Assembly (NCBI RefSeq): GCF_040954835.1 | Contig: NC_090698.1 | Coordinates: forward strand, 26,465,501 to 26,529,500 | Origin: Lepisosteus oculatus | Taxonomy: Eukaryota; Chordata; Actinopteri; Semionotiformes; Lepisosteidae | Length of the DNA stretch: 64,000 bases | Direction of reading: 5' to 3' | Part shown: piece by piece, positions 25,201-34,635 of the stretch | Layout: each line of letters begins with the position of its first letter | Numbering within the stretch: position 1 is the stretch's first letter | The notes under the pieces: model-generated | The model's database searches: none | What the model was told of the DNA's origin: nothing | What the model saw: the letters and a program-made list of their open reading frames with translations, nothing else | Translations under genes and position numbers: made by a program

Positions 25201-28200
25201 CACAAATTAGCTTACCAGTATATCTCTGGACTATGGGAAGAAACCGTAGAAAACATCCACATAAACACAGGGAGAACTTATAAACAGATAGCACACTAGG
25301 TCCATAACACAACCCAGGGCCTCAGCGTTGCAAGACAGCAATGCTAACCAATGTGTCCTCTGATCAATTATTAATTCTATCAAAATTATATTAATTTTAT
25401 CTATAACAAACGTGTATTTCTTATCAGAGCTGACCTAAAAATTCTAACAATGTAATAATTTACATTTACAACAGCTGATTTCTTGTTGAGCATGTTCAGT
25501 CCTACCGTTGTGTTAGAGTCACTTTCTTGGCTCTTTACTTGACAGATTAATGTCAGGTAAGAATGACCTCGTAGTTCATGTGCAGTTTTCCACTTTACTC
25601 TTATAACTTTCTTCAACATAGGAGTTATTACAACACCTTCAGGGGGACTGGTCTTCACTACAACACAATAGTAAAAAGGACAAATCAGACACAAACTACT
25701 AAGTAGGTGTATTTCAAATACAACTTTAACTTCATGTGCATGACACTCAAAGTTTTGAGGACAGTAGGTTGATTGTTCAGAGCCTTCCATCATATTATGG
25801 CCCCTCTGGACAATTCCGGGTCACCCAGAAGGCATCTTGTACCTCCAACAACCTTATTTACTGTATCTCTTGCAGTAAATGCCCAGCCATCTACATTGGA
25901 GAAACAGGAAGGAGACTCGGAGACCGCTTCAGAGAACACGTCAGGGCTGTGAAGATTAAAGATCTCTCCAAGTTCATTGCTTCTCATTTCACCTCTGACA
26001 GCGACGACCACTCTAATCTCTCCGTCTGTGTTCTCAAAAACGGTTTTCCGAACTCATACATCAGAAAGACTACCAAAACCAAAATGATCCTGCAGCCAGG
26101 ATCACACCTTCCCCCTGCATTTTACGACAGACTACTCTTCTTCTAAATTTTCTCCATTCATTGGAAGTTTAATTTCACACCTCGTTACACCTATTTTGAC
26201 TTCACACCTCTTGATTGGCCTCTCTTTCTGTCCCCTGCTCCCGCCTCTCACTCCTCCTCCCTCCCAGCCCTTGTTTTCCCGCTACATTATCTTTGCTACT
26301 GCCTTGTCTCTCTCACACCTGAAGAAGGCTCCACGGCCGAAACGTTGTGTTTTCTTTCTTCTTTTTTTCAGCTTGGAATAAACCTATAACTTGTTCCTTT
26401 GCAGCCTACACATGCTGACGCAGCTACCCACCTGAACTATCATATTACGTATTTGACTATGACAGCAAATGATCCGTTATTCAAACTAGCATAAGGCTGT
26501 TATCCTTATTATAACTAGATAGACTCACGGTGACCATAAAAATACTTTGTCACTACATGGAAGTGTAAGAACAAATCCTCAACTTGAAAACTGCATCTGA
26601 GAACAAAACACCTGTTTTGAGAAAACTGCCTACAAATGCTTACCTACTGTCATGGGATCCAAATGCTGTTTTTCTGAGTAGACTTTGCCCAAGACATTTT
26701 CTGCTTTAATGACAACTGTATGGACATCAAAATGATACACATTGCCATCTCCAAAAGTGCATTCATTTGTTTTGCTCTGGCATGTTTCATTTTCATTGAG
26801 TCTGGAGAAAAAGAAAACCCACATAAACAAACCAACAGCACAAAAGGCCTTTTTTAATGACATATTATATATATATAAATCGCATGGAACGTCAAAGAAA
26901 TCTGCAGCTAATGAAATTACAGTTTTTAACTTACTGCAGTTACGTCAATTCAGTAACAAATCAGCAAAGTTTTTTACTGCCTTGGTATATATTCAGTTAT
27001 GTATCCTAGCAGCACCCTGCACCATACCACAGCGAATAAAAGCCAAGTTTCCAAACCAGAAAAAAACGCTTTTGCAAACCATCAGAAAAACTCTAATTGG
27101 AATACAATTGAATCATTATAATTTTTTGGGATCTTGCACACCAAGGCTGCAAAGTGCTTTGCCTCGAGTCATTTGCTAGCTTGGCAAGATAACTGGTTTA
27201 AACTCCCACTAAAGTTTGGCTTTACTTCTGCTTCCCTCTCTCCTTCCACAACATGTACAATTTGCCTTGAAATGTTGGCCAAGAAAAGGAGCTCTATACA
27301 TTTTAAGTCACCTGTTTGTTGTGTTTTCTGGACATACATACATGTAGGTAAAAATCCATTGCCAAACCTTGCAGTACAGTTCATGCAATACGGTAAATAT
27401 ATTCTCAAGCCACATTTTGGTTCCTTATCAGATGGCCAAAACTAAGATTAACATGTCAAGCTTGATTATTTCAATGGTCAGGAACAGACAGATCTAATAC
27501 ACTGTAGCTGAAAGACTTGTTCTCATCACTCAAACCATCTTTACTTCTTAAACTCAGACATGAGCAGGTAAAATCTAATTGAGCAAAAAAACTAAAACTT
27601 TTACTTGCATTCACACAGTGAAAAACAGATTTATGGAAAAACTTACACTTCTCTGATAAGTGTGTAAGTTGTATATAAGAAGGTATTTCTTCCAACGTCC
27701 CAGTAACAAGTAAAAGCCGTGGAGAAAAATAAAACACAGGAAATATTTGTGGGTTTTTGCGGGGGCACTGTTGAAAAATTAACAGTTAAGATTAATTTAT
27801 AAAAAGACAAAAAATGTTCTTTTCACAAAGGCCAAACTAAACAAAACAAAAATGTACGATTCATAGTATTACTCATTGTATACATTCACATAATTTTGTT
27901 GAATAAAAGGCTTCAGAAAAATATTATTTTAATCACTTATTCATAGTGTTGATCAGTACATGTGTCAAAGTAAATTGAAGTAAATGTAAACAAAACATAT
28001 CACAAATAGTTCACAACAGCACCACAAACAAGACCAGTAAAGAAAGAAATGACTACTGAAAAGAAACTAATGGCTAAATGTTCTTTCTTATAGTTTTGGT
28101 TTCTCATCTCATATGCAGAGAGTTTTCTGGAAAAAAGATACTTTTTTACAATCACTGTACTAGACCTGGAAATAATTTGGGGTATTTTACTCAAAGAATT

Positions 28201-31105
28201 GCTTAGCCTTAATAATGGTTACATAATCAACAGCTGACAGTGTATACATTCACACATTCTTAGTGATCAGAAAAACAGTTACTTGCATTGACTGCTCATG
28301 AAGTGAAATGGTACAGTATATTTACAGACTGAGACACTAACGTGAGCTGAGCCATTAAGCAATTTATGTAAGTACAACTTTACAACTTAATGACCAGAAA
28401 ACAGGTAAAAACAACACTGAACAGAATAATGTATATTTAATAAAACTGAAGTTATATCTGTATAGTTCAGAACGGCAACCTCCTCAGACAAAAAGTTTAA
28501 AAAGACTCTTAAGTCAACATTGCAGGGGAACCACCGGCAAATTTACTAACTACAATACTTTCCAGAGTACCCAATTTATTGAAACTATGTTGAATGCTGG
28601 TCATTTTCTGAAACTTTTTGCCGTTGACTGTTTTAAAGCCCAGAATTCCTCTACACTTACATCCTCACATTACATTGATAGACTAATTTATTTTTAAATC
28701 CTCTCCATTAACTTACAGATTTAACCTTTTCACACTTTGCCCCCAAATATCTGTTTAATAATAATTAATAATTGCTTACACTTAGATAGCACTTTTTCTG
28801 GACACTCCACTCAAAGCAATTTATAGGCAATAGGGACTCCACTCCACCAAAGTGCAGAGAGTCAGGATCTCGATTTTACATCTCACCCAACGGACAGCGC
28901 CTGTTTTACAGTATAGTGTCCCCGTCACTATACTAGGGCATTAGGACCCACATGGACCACAGGGTGAGCACCCCCTGCTGGCCCCACTAACACCTCTTCC
29001 AGCAGCAACCTTAGTTTTTCCCAGGTGGTCTCCCATCCAGGTAGTGACCAGGCTCACACCTGCTTAGCTTAAGTGGGTTGCCAGTTGTGAGTTGCAGAGT
29101 GATATGGCAGCTTGCTTGGACACTCTTCCTCACCGTTGTGACCATTCTCACTTGGTCTTCCTTTTGTTCTCCTTATATCCCTGCTACCTTCCCCTCTCTC
29201 CCTCACACCTAAAGAAGACTCAACAACTTCATTTTTCTAATTTTTTAGCATGGAATTAACCTTCACGTTTTACAGTACTCACATCCTGCTTTTATGTGTG
29301 TTCCTCCAAAAACTGTGTCCCTTCCATCGACATTCATATAACACATAACAAACCCAGACCGGCGTGTAAAATTCCTAATGTGAACAGCAAAAACAGTTGA
29401 ATTGATGGCAGAATACTGGTCTTCAGGAATCCGTTCATCATTTAGTTTCCAGAACAGCTGATCAGGGTTAAAAGAAGAAATATTCCTGCACGGACTCCTG
29501 AGGGGGGCTGTGAAGAAAATCTGGATATCGGACCCCATCTTAATAACTGGATCTTTAGGGTGAACTGTGCAAGCTTCATCGTAACCTATTGAAACAACAA
29601 AAATACATGATTTTAGGTGGATTATCGGCACAATATCAGTTCATTTACAACTATCAAATTTTGGCAGAATTTTCAGTTAAAGGAAATGAATGAAAAGGAA
29701 AAGGCTTAGCCCATACTATCAAAATATTTGGTATTACAGGAAACTGTTTCCTGAAATGTTCATTTCTTATTCTGATCTGTTTAACTAAACGTGTAAAATG
29801 AAATTAGAAAAAAAGAACAGCTCCATCCTAACACAGTCAGGTCTGTTAGTCAAACAACTGGACAGCTAAACATGACTGTAATTAACATGCAAGAGTAAGA
29901 CATTTCTCCCCTTGTGAATGCTGAGGTTTAATTTATAAGAGATGAAGAAACACATTCACAGCAGCAGTCATGTTTGGGAAAGTTGAACTGTTAATTCTGG
30001 GTTAGCTCTACTGAAATTACAGCAGAAAATTGATATAGACTTGTGTTTCTGAATATAGGAGAAACATTTTAAGTAAAAAGAGTAGAACAATGTGAAATAT
30101 CTAAGTGGAAGGAGAAAAGGAGGTAGGACGTTAACACTGCTTGTGGTAAACAGCAACACAAGATTCAACAAAACCTGCTGTTGAAGGATTGTGATGCACA
30201 GAATATTACCCGCTGAACTCTGTTGACACATTCATTTATTCCAAGCATTAGCATAATAAAGTTATATTTTATGTATTTTCTTTATAATTTATAATGATAC
30301 TAATTATGTTCTTGTAACACAGCTGCAGATCCTTTAGAATTATCCAAAGGGATACAGAGGAGCACAGGGAAAGAAGGAAAATCCAAGGAAATTAAGAAGC
30401 TTTATTTTCCCCCAGCTATTATGGATGATTTATTAGGTTTGTTCAGCTACTCTTTCAAGTTCCTTAGTTTTAATAAGTATTTGTACTTTGCCATGTCTGA
30501 CTGTACTTTCCAGTCTGTAAACAAACCCTAAATACAAAAAGTCTGTGTGCATCACCTGCTGAACCACTGCATTATGTGCTTCTATGATGTTGGATAGCTA
30601 TTTACCAACACTGACAAAATGTGAAATGTACAAAAATGACAAAACATCACTGTCATTCCAGTGATGCACCGAGCCTTGTCTGTGGACATGAGGTTCTGTA
30701 CTTGTGAACTGTGAGATGTATTAAATAAGTTCTGTTGGCCGAGCTTGTAAGATACTGTAGTATTGATAGGTAGCACCCTTCCTGTCCTGGCATTGATGGA
30801 CCAATCTCTGGTCAGAACTTCCCATAAATCTCAGATTAATACAATATATCACTGTCAACCAATCAGAAAATCTACAATTGAACAGTCACTTCAATTGAGG
30901 AAGATAACTGAGGATGTGAAACTTGCTTTCTGACCACTGTCTCCCTAAACTGACCAAGTAAACACAAAGTGTTAAGTTCAGTCCCTGTACTGCTGTTAAA
31001 CTAATTATGGGTAAAACCACAACTATACAAAAGTTCCATTTGCGTAAACTTACCTTTACACACTATGGTAAATACCAAAAGCACCACTAAAAATACACCA
31101 GACAT
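12790..31105 (-). CDS. il31ra: Interleukin-31 receptor subunit alpha-like (gp130-family type I cytokine receptor), complete CDS
   Basis: Single-pass plasma-membrane receptor; mammalian IL31RA pairs with OSMR and signals through JAK/STAT. The exons are listed separately; with GT-AG junctions their phases agree and give about 823 codons (795 if an 84-nt optional intron is removed). Order by approximate residue: signal peptide 1-17, Ig-like 18-118, cytokine-binding modules 119-315 with paired Cys and WSDWS at 300-304, three FNIII domains 315-599, membrane helix about 606-627, Box 1 about 630-645, tail to 823. IL31RA rather than IL6ST is supported by VMASTNAGG in the last FNIII, LWRKIKAP in the first FNIII, NPYLKN...REFL in the tail, no YxxQ motif, and a head-to-tail position behind ddx4 as in tetrapods. 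The Ig domain is gp130-like and absent from mammalian IL31RA. The family assignment is firm; the exact orthology rests on remembered human sequences. Confidence 0.86.
13042..13125 (-). other. il31ra: Possible optional intron (exitron-like) inside the il31ra tail exon
   Basis: On the minus strand, AAAAAGG|GTACAG ... TTTTGCCTTGCAG|AG delimits 84 nt. The acceptor is good and has an upstream CTAAAAT branch-like motif; the donor is weak. The length is a multiple of three with no in-frame stop, so retained and spliced forms would both be translatable. Confidence 0.4.
14020..14101 (-). CDS. il31ra: il31ra exon: juxtamembrane Box 1
   Basis: Encodes VRKILFPEVPSPRISSIGVW, the proline-rich Box 1 (FPxVPxP...W) that binds JAK kinases in this family. 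Phase 2 to phase 0. Confidence 0.87.
14960..15450 (+). mobile_element. Tc1/mariner-like transposon relic in an il31ra intron
   Basis: Around 15,200-15,240 one frame reads WSPQSPDFNPTEH, the DDE transposase block SPDLNPIE of Tc1 elements. The 3' side has ACAGGGGTGTGAATAATCGTG, typical of Tc1 3' ends. Interrupted by stops and inactive. Confidence 0.6.
15743..15827 (-). CDS. il31ra: il31ra exon: transmembrane helix
   Basis: Encodes AISVIGGLGILLMVAMGISC plus FIL, an uninterrupted hydrophobic helix, between a strong acceptor and a perfect GTAAGTATG donor. Phase 1 to phase 2. Confidence 0.88.
16228..16368 (-). CDS. il31ra: il31ra exon: third FNIII domain (D6), second half
   Basis: Encodes YTLHVMASTNAGGSNSSTVV, very close to IL31RA VMASTSAGGTNGT and unlike gp130 at this site. 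This is the strongest ectodomain evidence for il31ra. Confidence 0.9.
16542..16835 (-). repeat. tRNA-derived SINE-like repeat in an il31ra intron
   Basis: Reverse copy of the 1,485-1,829 family, beginning CCATCCATTTTCTAACCGCT and including CCAGAAGCCAATTACCAGTA and CCCAGTGCTGCATGGCAGTG. Confidence 0.75.
17039..17185 (-). CDS. il31ra: il31ra exon: third FNIII domain (D6), first half
   Basis: Encodes EVPENERRGFIRNYTVFYRK. The human IL31RA counterpart is EIPKSERKGIICNYTIFYQ and gp130 shares NGFIRNYTIFYR. Symmetric phase-1 exon of 147 nt. Confidence 0.88.
17281..17382 (-). CDS. il31ra: il31ra exon: second FNIII domain (D5), second half
   Basis: Encodes LYSIAVTPIYDEGPGQ, matching the gp130 strand ITVTPVYADGPGS. 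Symmetric phase-1 exon of 102 nt. The donor (GTTTGT) is weak. Confidence 0.85.
18363..18527 (-). CDS. il31ra: il31ra exon: second FNIII domain (D5), first half
   Basis: Encodes LPPVVGVQAYPHSGQIFVSW and NKYVIDWSVDG, the usual P-x-V ... V-x-W ... Y-x-x-x-W spacing of gp130-family D5. Symmetric phase-1 exon. Confidence 0.88.
19083..19296 (-). CDS. il31ra: il31ra exon: first FNIII domain (D4), remainder
   Basis: Encodes the GYKLTIEE strand, several NxS/T sites and the closing motif SEAAVTIPAL, which matches the end of D4 in gp130 and IL31RA (IPA). Ends in phase 1. Confidence 0.88.
21271..21557 (+). repeat. Second tRNA-derived SINE family with (TTA)n tail
   Basis: Box A-like TGTGGGTCAGGATCTG and box B-like AGTTCAAATCC (21,319-21,329) are followed by an unrelated body, ending in TAATAAAGTGATG and TTATTATTATTA. 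Preceded by (TTG)n. Confidence 0.65.
21558..21765 (+). repeat. tRNA-derived SINE-like repeat, 3' part
   Basis: Contains CAGTTTCCTCCCACAGTCTA, ATACTGGTAGGTTAACTGAC and a final TATGGATGGAT. Abuts the preceding SINE of another family, so one insertion probably sits next to or in the other. Confidence 0.65.
22235..22570 (+). repeat. 5S-rRNA-derived SINE with internal deletion
   Basis: Head CCATATCACCCTGTAACTCA, ACTGAAGCTAAGCAGGTGTG and CTGGATGGGAGACC (5S promoter). It jumps straight to the 3' body and ends AAGTGCTATATAAG plus (ATT)n. Confidence 0.82.
22671..22753 (-). CDS. il31ra: il31ra exon: start of first FNIII domain (D4)
   Basis: Encodes LWRKIKAPTSEGDRAVLLMW. Human IL31RA has LWRVLKPAEADGRRPVRLLW at this site, so this exon favours IL31RA over gp130. 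It joins the WSxWS exon in phase 1 and the next exon in phase 0. Confidence 0.87.
23017..23040 (+). repeat. 5' stub of tRNA-derived SINE
   Basis: GGCGGCACAGTGGTACAGTG matches the start of the common tRNA-like SINE; the rest is missing. Confidence 0.4.
24323..24479 (-). CDS. il31ra: il31ra exon: D3 second half with WSxWS box
   Basis: Contains SYIVSVQCSLNGSIYWSDWS. The WSDWS box is the hallmark of class I cytokine receptors and is intact. Phase 0 to phase 1. Confidence 0.92.
25200..25362 (-). repeat. tRNA-derived SINE-like repeat, fragment, in an il31ra intron
   Basis: Plus-strand text ACCAGTATATCTCTGGACTA, ACATAAACACAGGGAGAAC and CCCAGGGCCTCAGCGTTGCA is the reverse of the common family. Confidence 0.65.
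25506..25657 (-). CDS. il31ra: il31ra exon: cytokine-binding module D3, first half
   Basis: Starts KTSPPEGVVITPMLKKVIRV and continues with KWKTAHELRGHSYL, the proline-rich hinge and A/B strands of D3. Human IL31RA has KTEPP and P-x-L at the same place. Ends in phase 0. Confidence 0.86.
25795..26420 (+). mobile_element. Penelope-like element 3' fragment with GIY-YIG endonuclease, in an il31ra intron
   Basis: A plus-strand frame to the stop at 26,144 reads NLIYCISCSKCPAIYIGETG followed by RRLGDRFREH, the GIY-YIG nuclease block with its Cys motif as in Penelope-like retroelements. The 3' flank carries ACCTGAAGAAGGCTCCACGG and CCGAAACGTTGTG, the conserved PLE terminal motif. The reverse transcriptase part is missing, so this is a truncated copy lying antisense to the host gene. 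Confidence 0.82.
26311..26352 (+). ncRNA. Hammerhead-ribozyme-like motif in the Penelope-like element
   Basis: CTGAAGA (26,319-26,325), a short hairpin GGC...GCC (26,327-26,338) and GAAAC (26,339-26,343) follow the hammerhead core order. ACAC before and GTGT after could form stem I. One position beside the core (A instead of the usual paired base) and the tiny stem III make activity uncertain. Confidence 0.4.
26644..26801 (-). CDS. il31ra: il31ra exon: cytokine-binding module D2, second half
   Basis: Encodes the second Cys pair (ETCQSKTNECTF) and VVIKAENVLGKV, closely similar to gp130 VEAENALGKV at the end of D2. The phase joins cleanly with its neighbours. The acceptor follows a T/C-rich tract. 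Confidence 0.87.
27647..27767 (-). CDS. il31ra: il31ra exon: cytokine-binding module D2, first half
   Basis: Encodes KPTNISCVLFFSTAFTCYW, the conserved first disulfide pair C-x9-C-x-W of class I cytokine receptors. Starts in phase 1 and ends in phase 2 at GT-gtaag. Confidence 0.88.
28762..29118 (-). repeat. 5S-rRNA-derived SINE with internal deletion, in an il31ra intron
   Basis: Reverse copy: TAGCACTTTTTCTGGACACT, then ACTATACTAGGGCATTAGGA, CCCCCTGCTGGCCCCACTAA, and a head ACCTGCTTAGCTTAAGTGGG. Confidence 0.82.
29190..29262 (+). mobile_element. Short diverged Penelope-like 3' terminus
   Basis: CTCACACCTAAAGAAGACTC followed by a T-rich stretch and AGCATGGAATTAACC resembles the 26,311-26,390 terminus with loss of the core. 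Next to the SINE above. Confidence 0.4.
29283..29585 (-). CDS. il31ra: il31ra exon: N-terminal Ig-like domain
   Basis: A 303-nt symmetric phase-1 exon. It has the D1 pattern of gp130: an early Cys (DEACTVHPKDPVIKMGS), FWKLND around the central Trp, PEDQYSAINSTV, and a terminal C-Y core (FVMCYMNV). It ends in IKAG and joins the following exon as GLPPQKP, matching the gp130 D1-D2 junction GLPPEKP. Several NxT/NxS glycosylation sites are present. Confidence 0.88.
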
Positions 31106-31119
31106 TGTCACTCTCACAC
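31054..31119 (-). CDS. il31ra: il31ra first coding exon: 5' UTR end, start codon and signal peptide
   Basis: The exon follows a polypyrimidine-AG acceptor. ATG lies at 31105-31103 and is followed by a hydrophobic leader (MSGVFLVVLLVFTIVCKG) ending in phase 1 at a GTAAG-type donor. This is the only ATG preceding the Ig exon that gives a leader in the right frame. More 5' UTR exons must lie upstream (higher coordinates). Confidence 0.85.
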
Positions 31120-31334
31120 CTGAAAAAAAGAAACAATAGCAAAAGAAATCAGTATAAAGTAAAGTCTAAAATGTTTTTGGCTTGTTTTTCTGGCAAAACA
31201 GTATGTTTATTTGCATAAATATATGTTACATCTGAAGCATAATTATTGAGAAAAACATTTCACAAATTAAACTGATTAGATCAGTTCTATGTTGTGTGTT
31301 ATTGCTGAAATTGTATTTGTGACATAAAAGAGCA

Positions 31335-31662
31335 AAAGCAGGTGGCACAGTGGTTAGTATTACTGCCTTGCTGTGCTGGGGCCCGGGAGCAATTCTGGAT
31401 CAATCTGTGTATATTCGCCCGGATTTCCTCCAGGTGACCCAGTTTCTTCCCAGAGTCCAAAAACAGAATAGTAGCTTAAAATGCATTCTGGAAAAATTGG
31501 CCCTGATGTGTGTCTATCTGCCCTGTGAAAGACCGGTGTCCCAGTGTCCGATTCAGGATGTATCCTGCCTTACGTGGTGCGTTGCTTGCCAGGATACCCT
31601 CCAGCTCCACTGCAACTCTGAATTGGAAGAGATGGTTACAAAATGGATGAATGCATTAATAG
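31335..31662 (+). repeat. tRNA-derived SINE-like repeat
   Basis: Starts AGGTGGCACAGTGGTTAGTA, with box B-like GGGAGCAATTCTGGATC and a body with TTCTTCCCAGAGTCCAAAAA; ends AAAATGGATGAATG. Lies just upstream of the il31ra start exon. Confidence 0.75.
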
Positions 31663-31664
31663 CT

Positions 31665-32420
31665 TCAGAACACTTAAGCAAGCTTTAGCAAGAAAGCCAG
31701 TCTTTTAACAGGACAAGACTCTGATCAGAAGAAAAATGTAAATTCATTCAAAACATTCTTTAAAAAGACTACACATCTGAAGTTTCCTGTATTGATTGTA
31801 TTGCTTATCACCATTACATTTTGGGTATGACCATTACAATGGCCTAAAACCAATACTGTATGGAGACAAAGACACTTCTTGCCATCTTCAGTGGTCTATT
31901 GCCATGAAGCAGTTCTCTTCTTGTTGGCTTCCTGGTTAACAGGGCAACCTAAACAAAAGGAGCTTAGCAGGACGTTTTTTAAAGATTCACAAAATGAGAA
32001 GAGATCAAGGACAGTAACTCTATTAAAGGCTTATTCAAGTTAATCCCTCAATTGCCAATTAGAAACTGCTTTATGCTGTGAGATTTGACTTTCTGTCTTT
32101 TGAAGTTGCTTCACAAAGAGCTTTATATGACATGAGTTAATGTAAATCAGTGTGGTTTTTACTGTTGCAGTTGAAAGTCATTTCCTAATTATATTCTCAT
32201 TGGGAAAAAGATCTTTTAACCACCGTAATCTTTCTGTACATATATCACATGCAATTATTTTGACTATGCCAATAATGTTTGCTAAATCAAACTACCACTC
32301 CCACGCGGATAACAGGAAAATGAGCTAGGATCCAGCCTGTTATCCAAATAGTCACATGTAGTATACAGTATGTGAAGGTGCAGAGAATTTCCTACAGCAC
32401 ATTGTAGGGGTTGTGATTGA
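31665..32420. other. Gene-free sequence upstream of the il31ra start exon
   Basis: No recognisable exon or repeat. If il31ra has a distal first exon, this belongs to its first intron. Confidence 0.35.
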
Positions 32421-32425
32421 CATTC

Positions 32426-32898
32426 TGTAACGAACAGTTATTTCCGGACCCTTTGCGGACGACACAATCCGAAGAAGTGGGGAAACACTAGGAAAACGTC
32501 ATGCAGGAATACGGGGCTGAAAACAGGGGGGTGTGTCCAAAGTGCGCTGGTGCACGGGGGAGGTGTGGCCGAGGCAAACAATCCAAAAGTAATCCATTGA
32601 GGGAATCCAAATACACAAGAATAAGTCCATAGCCAGGTGATCCATCCAAACACGGAATTAAAAACACAAACCGGGTCGGAACCGGCGGACTAGGAACAGG
32701 AACAGAGGTTAAAACCTTAACGGGACCAGGCGCTTCCAGGTCCCGGACTCGCACAGTGCGGAAACCAGATGAAGAGCCCGGATGAACGTCAGCGCCTGGC
32801 TTTTAAGGTGGGCTGGGAAAAGGGATCAGGTGCACAGAATTAAGTCTAAAGTGAAAGGGCTGGAACACCCTTAAGGAGGGGGGACTATAATCGTGACA
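32426..32898 (-). mobile_element. Solo LTR (Ty3/gypsy-type), 473 bp with perfect 5-bp target duplication
   Basis: Read on the minus strand it starts TGTCACGATTATAG and ends GTTCGTTACA. CATTC occurs at 32,421-32,425 and 32,899-32,903. TTAAAAGCC in the first quarter (minus-strand sense) could be a promoter element. GC-rich compared with its flanks; no internal region remains. Confidence 0.88.
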
Positions 32899-32949
32899 CA
32901 TTCCCTGTGGGTGTTTCAACAGTTCAATTTGGGCTGTGAAAGCAAAACA

Positions 32950-33228
32950 GATAGGGCAGCCCAGTGGCAGCTATGGGGCCCTGGGTTCAATTCTAGGCCT
33001 GGGGTACTATCTTTGTGAGGAGTTTGTATATTTTCCCTGTGTTCACATCGGCTTCTTCCCACAGTCCAAACAGATCCTGGTAGGCTAATTGGCTTTTGGG
33101 AAGAATTGGCTCTGGTGTGAATGTGTGCGTGTTTGTGTATATGTGTGCCCGTTGCATGCTGAGATAGGCTCTGGCTCCCCCTGAGACCTTTAATTGGAAA
33201 AGGTGGTTAGAAAATGGATGGATGACAG
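32950..33228 (+). repeat. tRNA-derived SINE-like repeat
   Basis: GGGGCCCTGGGTTCAATTCT (box B-like), CTTCTTCCCACAGTCCAAAC and a final AAAATGGATGGATG. The head is truncated or diverged. Confidence 0.72.
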
Positions 33229-33229
33229 T

Positions 33230-34180
33230 AAGACAGGCTTCTGAAATAGTGAATAGTGAAGAAATTAAGTGATTTTATAGGGATGCTGAGATTACACAAG
33301 AAAGAGTTCAGGGTTTAAACTGATGTGCAAAATGATATAAATTATGTGTTGCGACAATGAGTTGGTTGGTGCCGTTTCGATAAATAAAGTTACAATAAAA
33401 GATCTTATCCTGTGTTAAGTGGTAAAGTATTAAACATCCCTCACTTGGAACTTGTGACAATCTGAAGATTTGCCAGCACAATGTTCAGACTAGTCTAAAA
33501 CCTCCCATCCCACATCTTCACATTTCACTTTTTACAAATACACAGAGGTTGTTACAACAAACAGAATTATTGCTGACTACATCCATAACAATCTGCGAGA
33601 TAAAAGCTTTTGTTTTGCTTAAAATGATCTGGCCATGAAATCACACCCCAGGCAAATGTAATAGCTATGGCAACCAGCAGGAACTTTCAATAAATTTAAA
33701 ACATTTCAAAGACATGAGAAGGTTTTACTCCATTTTCTCTCCATTACTCAATTTACTTTCTTCTGTACCACCACAATTCATGGTGAAATGAAACAGACAA
33801 AATAATACACAAACCAATCAGACCTATCAGATGTGGGATTTTTCAGGTCTGTTACATATCAATACCTTTTTAATTAATGGAGCGCAATGTTATTTGCCTC
33901 ACTGCGGCCTTATATATTCATCTCTCCTTCTCTGCTGCCTCATAAATAGAATACTAATAAAACAACAACAGACAGCTTTTTAGTGTCAGTTGCACCTTGG
34001 TTCACATGAATTTCCTACAGAAGATCCTCCATCACCTTGTGAATGTTGATGTATTAGATTATTTGAGCACCAGGATGGCTCTGAATGATAAGAGACCCAT
34101 CAAGTCCACTTCGGTTTTGTTGTTCTTACCAGTAAGGATCATAATGGGAATGATGGAAAAAACCTGCTGCAAAAACTCTG
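33230..34180. other. Gene-free AT-rich sequence
   Basis: No exon or repeat recognised. Confidence 0.35.
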
Positions 34181-34182
34181 GT

Positions 34183-34635
34183 TGCTGCTGGAAGAGGTGT
34201 TAGTGGGGCCAGTAGCGGGTGTTCACCCTGTGATCTGTGTGGGTCCTAATGCCTCAGTATAGTGTCGGGGACACTATACTGTGAAAAGATGCTTCCTTCG
34301 GATGAGACGTAAAACTGAGGTCCTGACTCTACCAGGGCATTTCTCAAATAGAGCAGGGGTGTTACCCTGGTGTCCTGGCCAAATTTCCCATTGGTCTTTA
34401 CCAATCATGTCCTCCTAATAATCCCCATCTATGAATTGGCTTCATTACTCTGCTATCCTCCCCACTGATAGCCGATGTGTGTTGAGCGTACTGGTCCACT
34501 ATGGCTGCCGTTGCATCATTCAGGTGGATGCTGCACATTGGTGGTGGAGGGGAGTCCCCACTACCTGTAAAGCGCTTTGAGTCGAGTGTCCAGAAAAGTG
34601 CTATAAAAGTGTAAGTGTATTATTATTATGATTAT
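34183..34635 (+). repeat. 5S-rRNA-derived SINE lacking the 5S head
   Basis: Begins in the body at TGCTGGAAGAGGTGTTAGTG and continues through TCGGGGACACTATACTGTGA, CTCTGCTATCCTCCCCACTG and GAGTGTCCAGAAAAGTGCTA to a (TTA)n tail. The promoter-bearing head is missing. Confidence 0.8.

Noticed and set aside
26742..27179. 145-codon plus-strand frame antisense to il31ra
   Set aside because: Overlaps a coding exon on the other strand, has no recognisable domain, and appears to be a shadow plus intron.
12790..31105. Identification of the receptor as il6st (gp130)
   Set aside because: The Ig domain and parts of D5 are gp130-like. However, VMASTNAGG, LWRKIKAP, NPYLKN...REFL, the short tail without YxxQ, and the strand relationship to ddx4 favour il31ra.
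32438..32754. Minus-strand frames of 71-88 codons
   Set aside because: Inside the second solo LTR.
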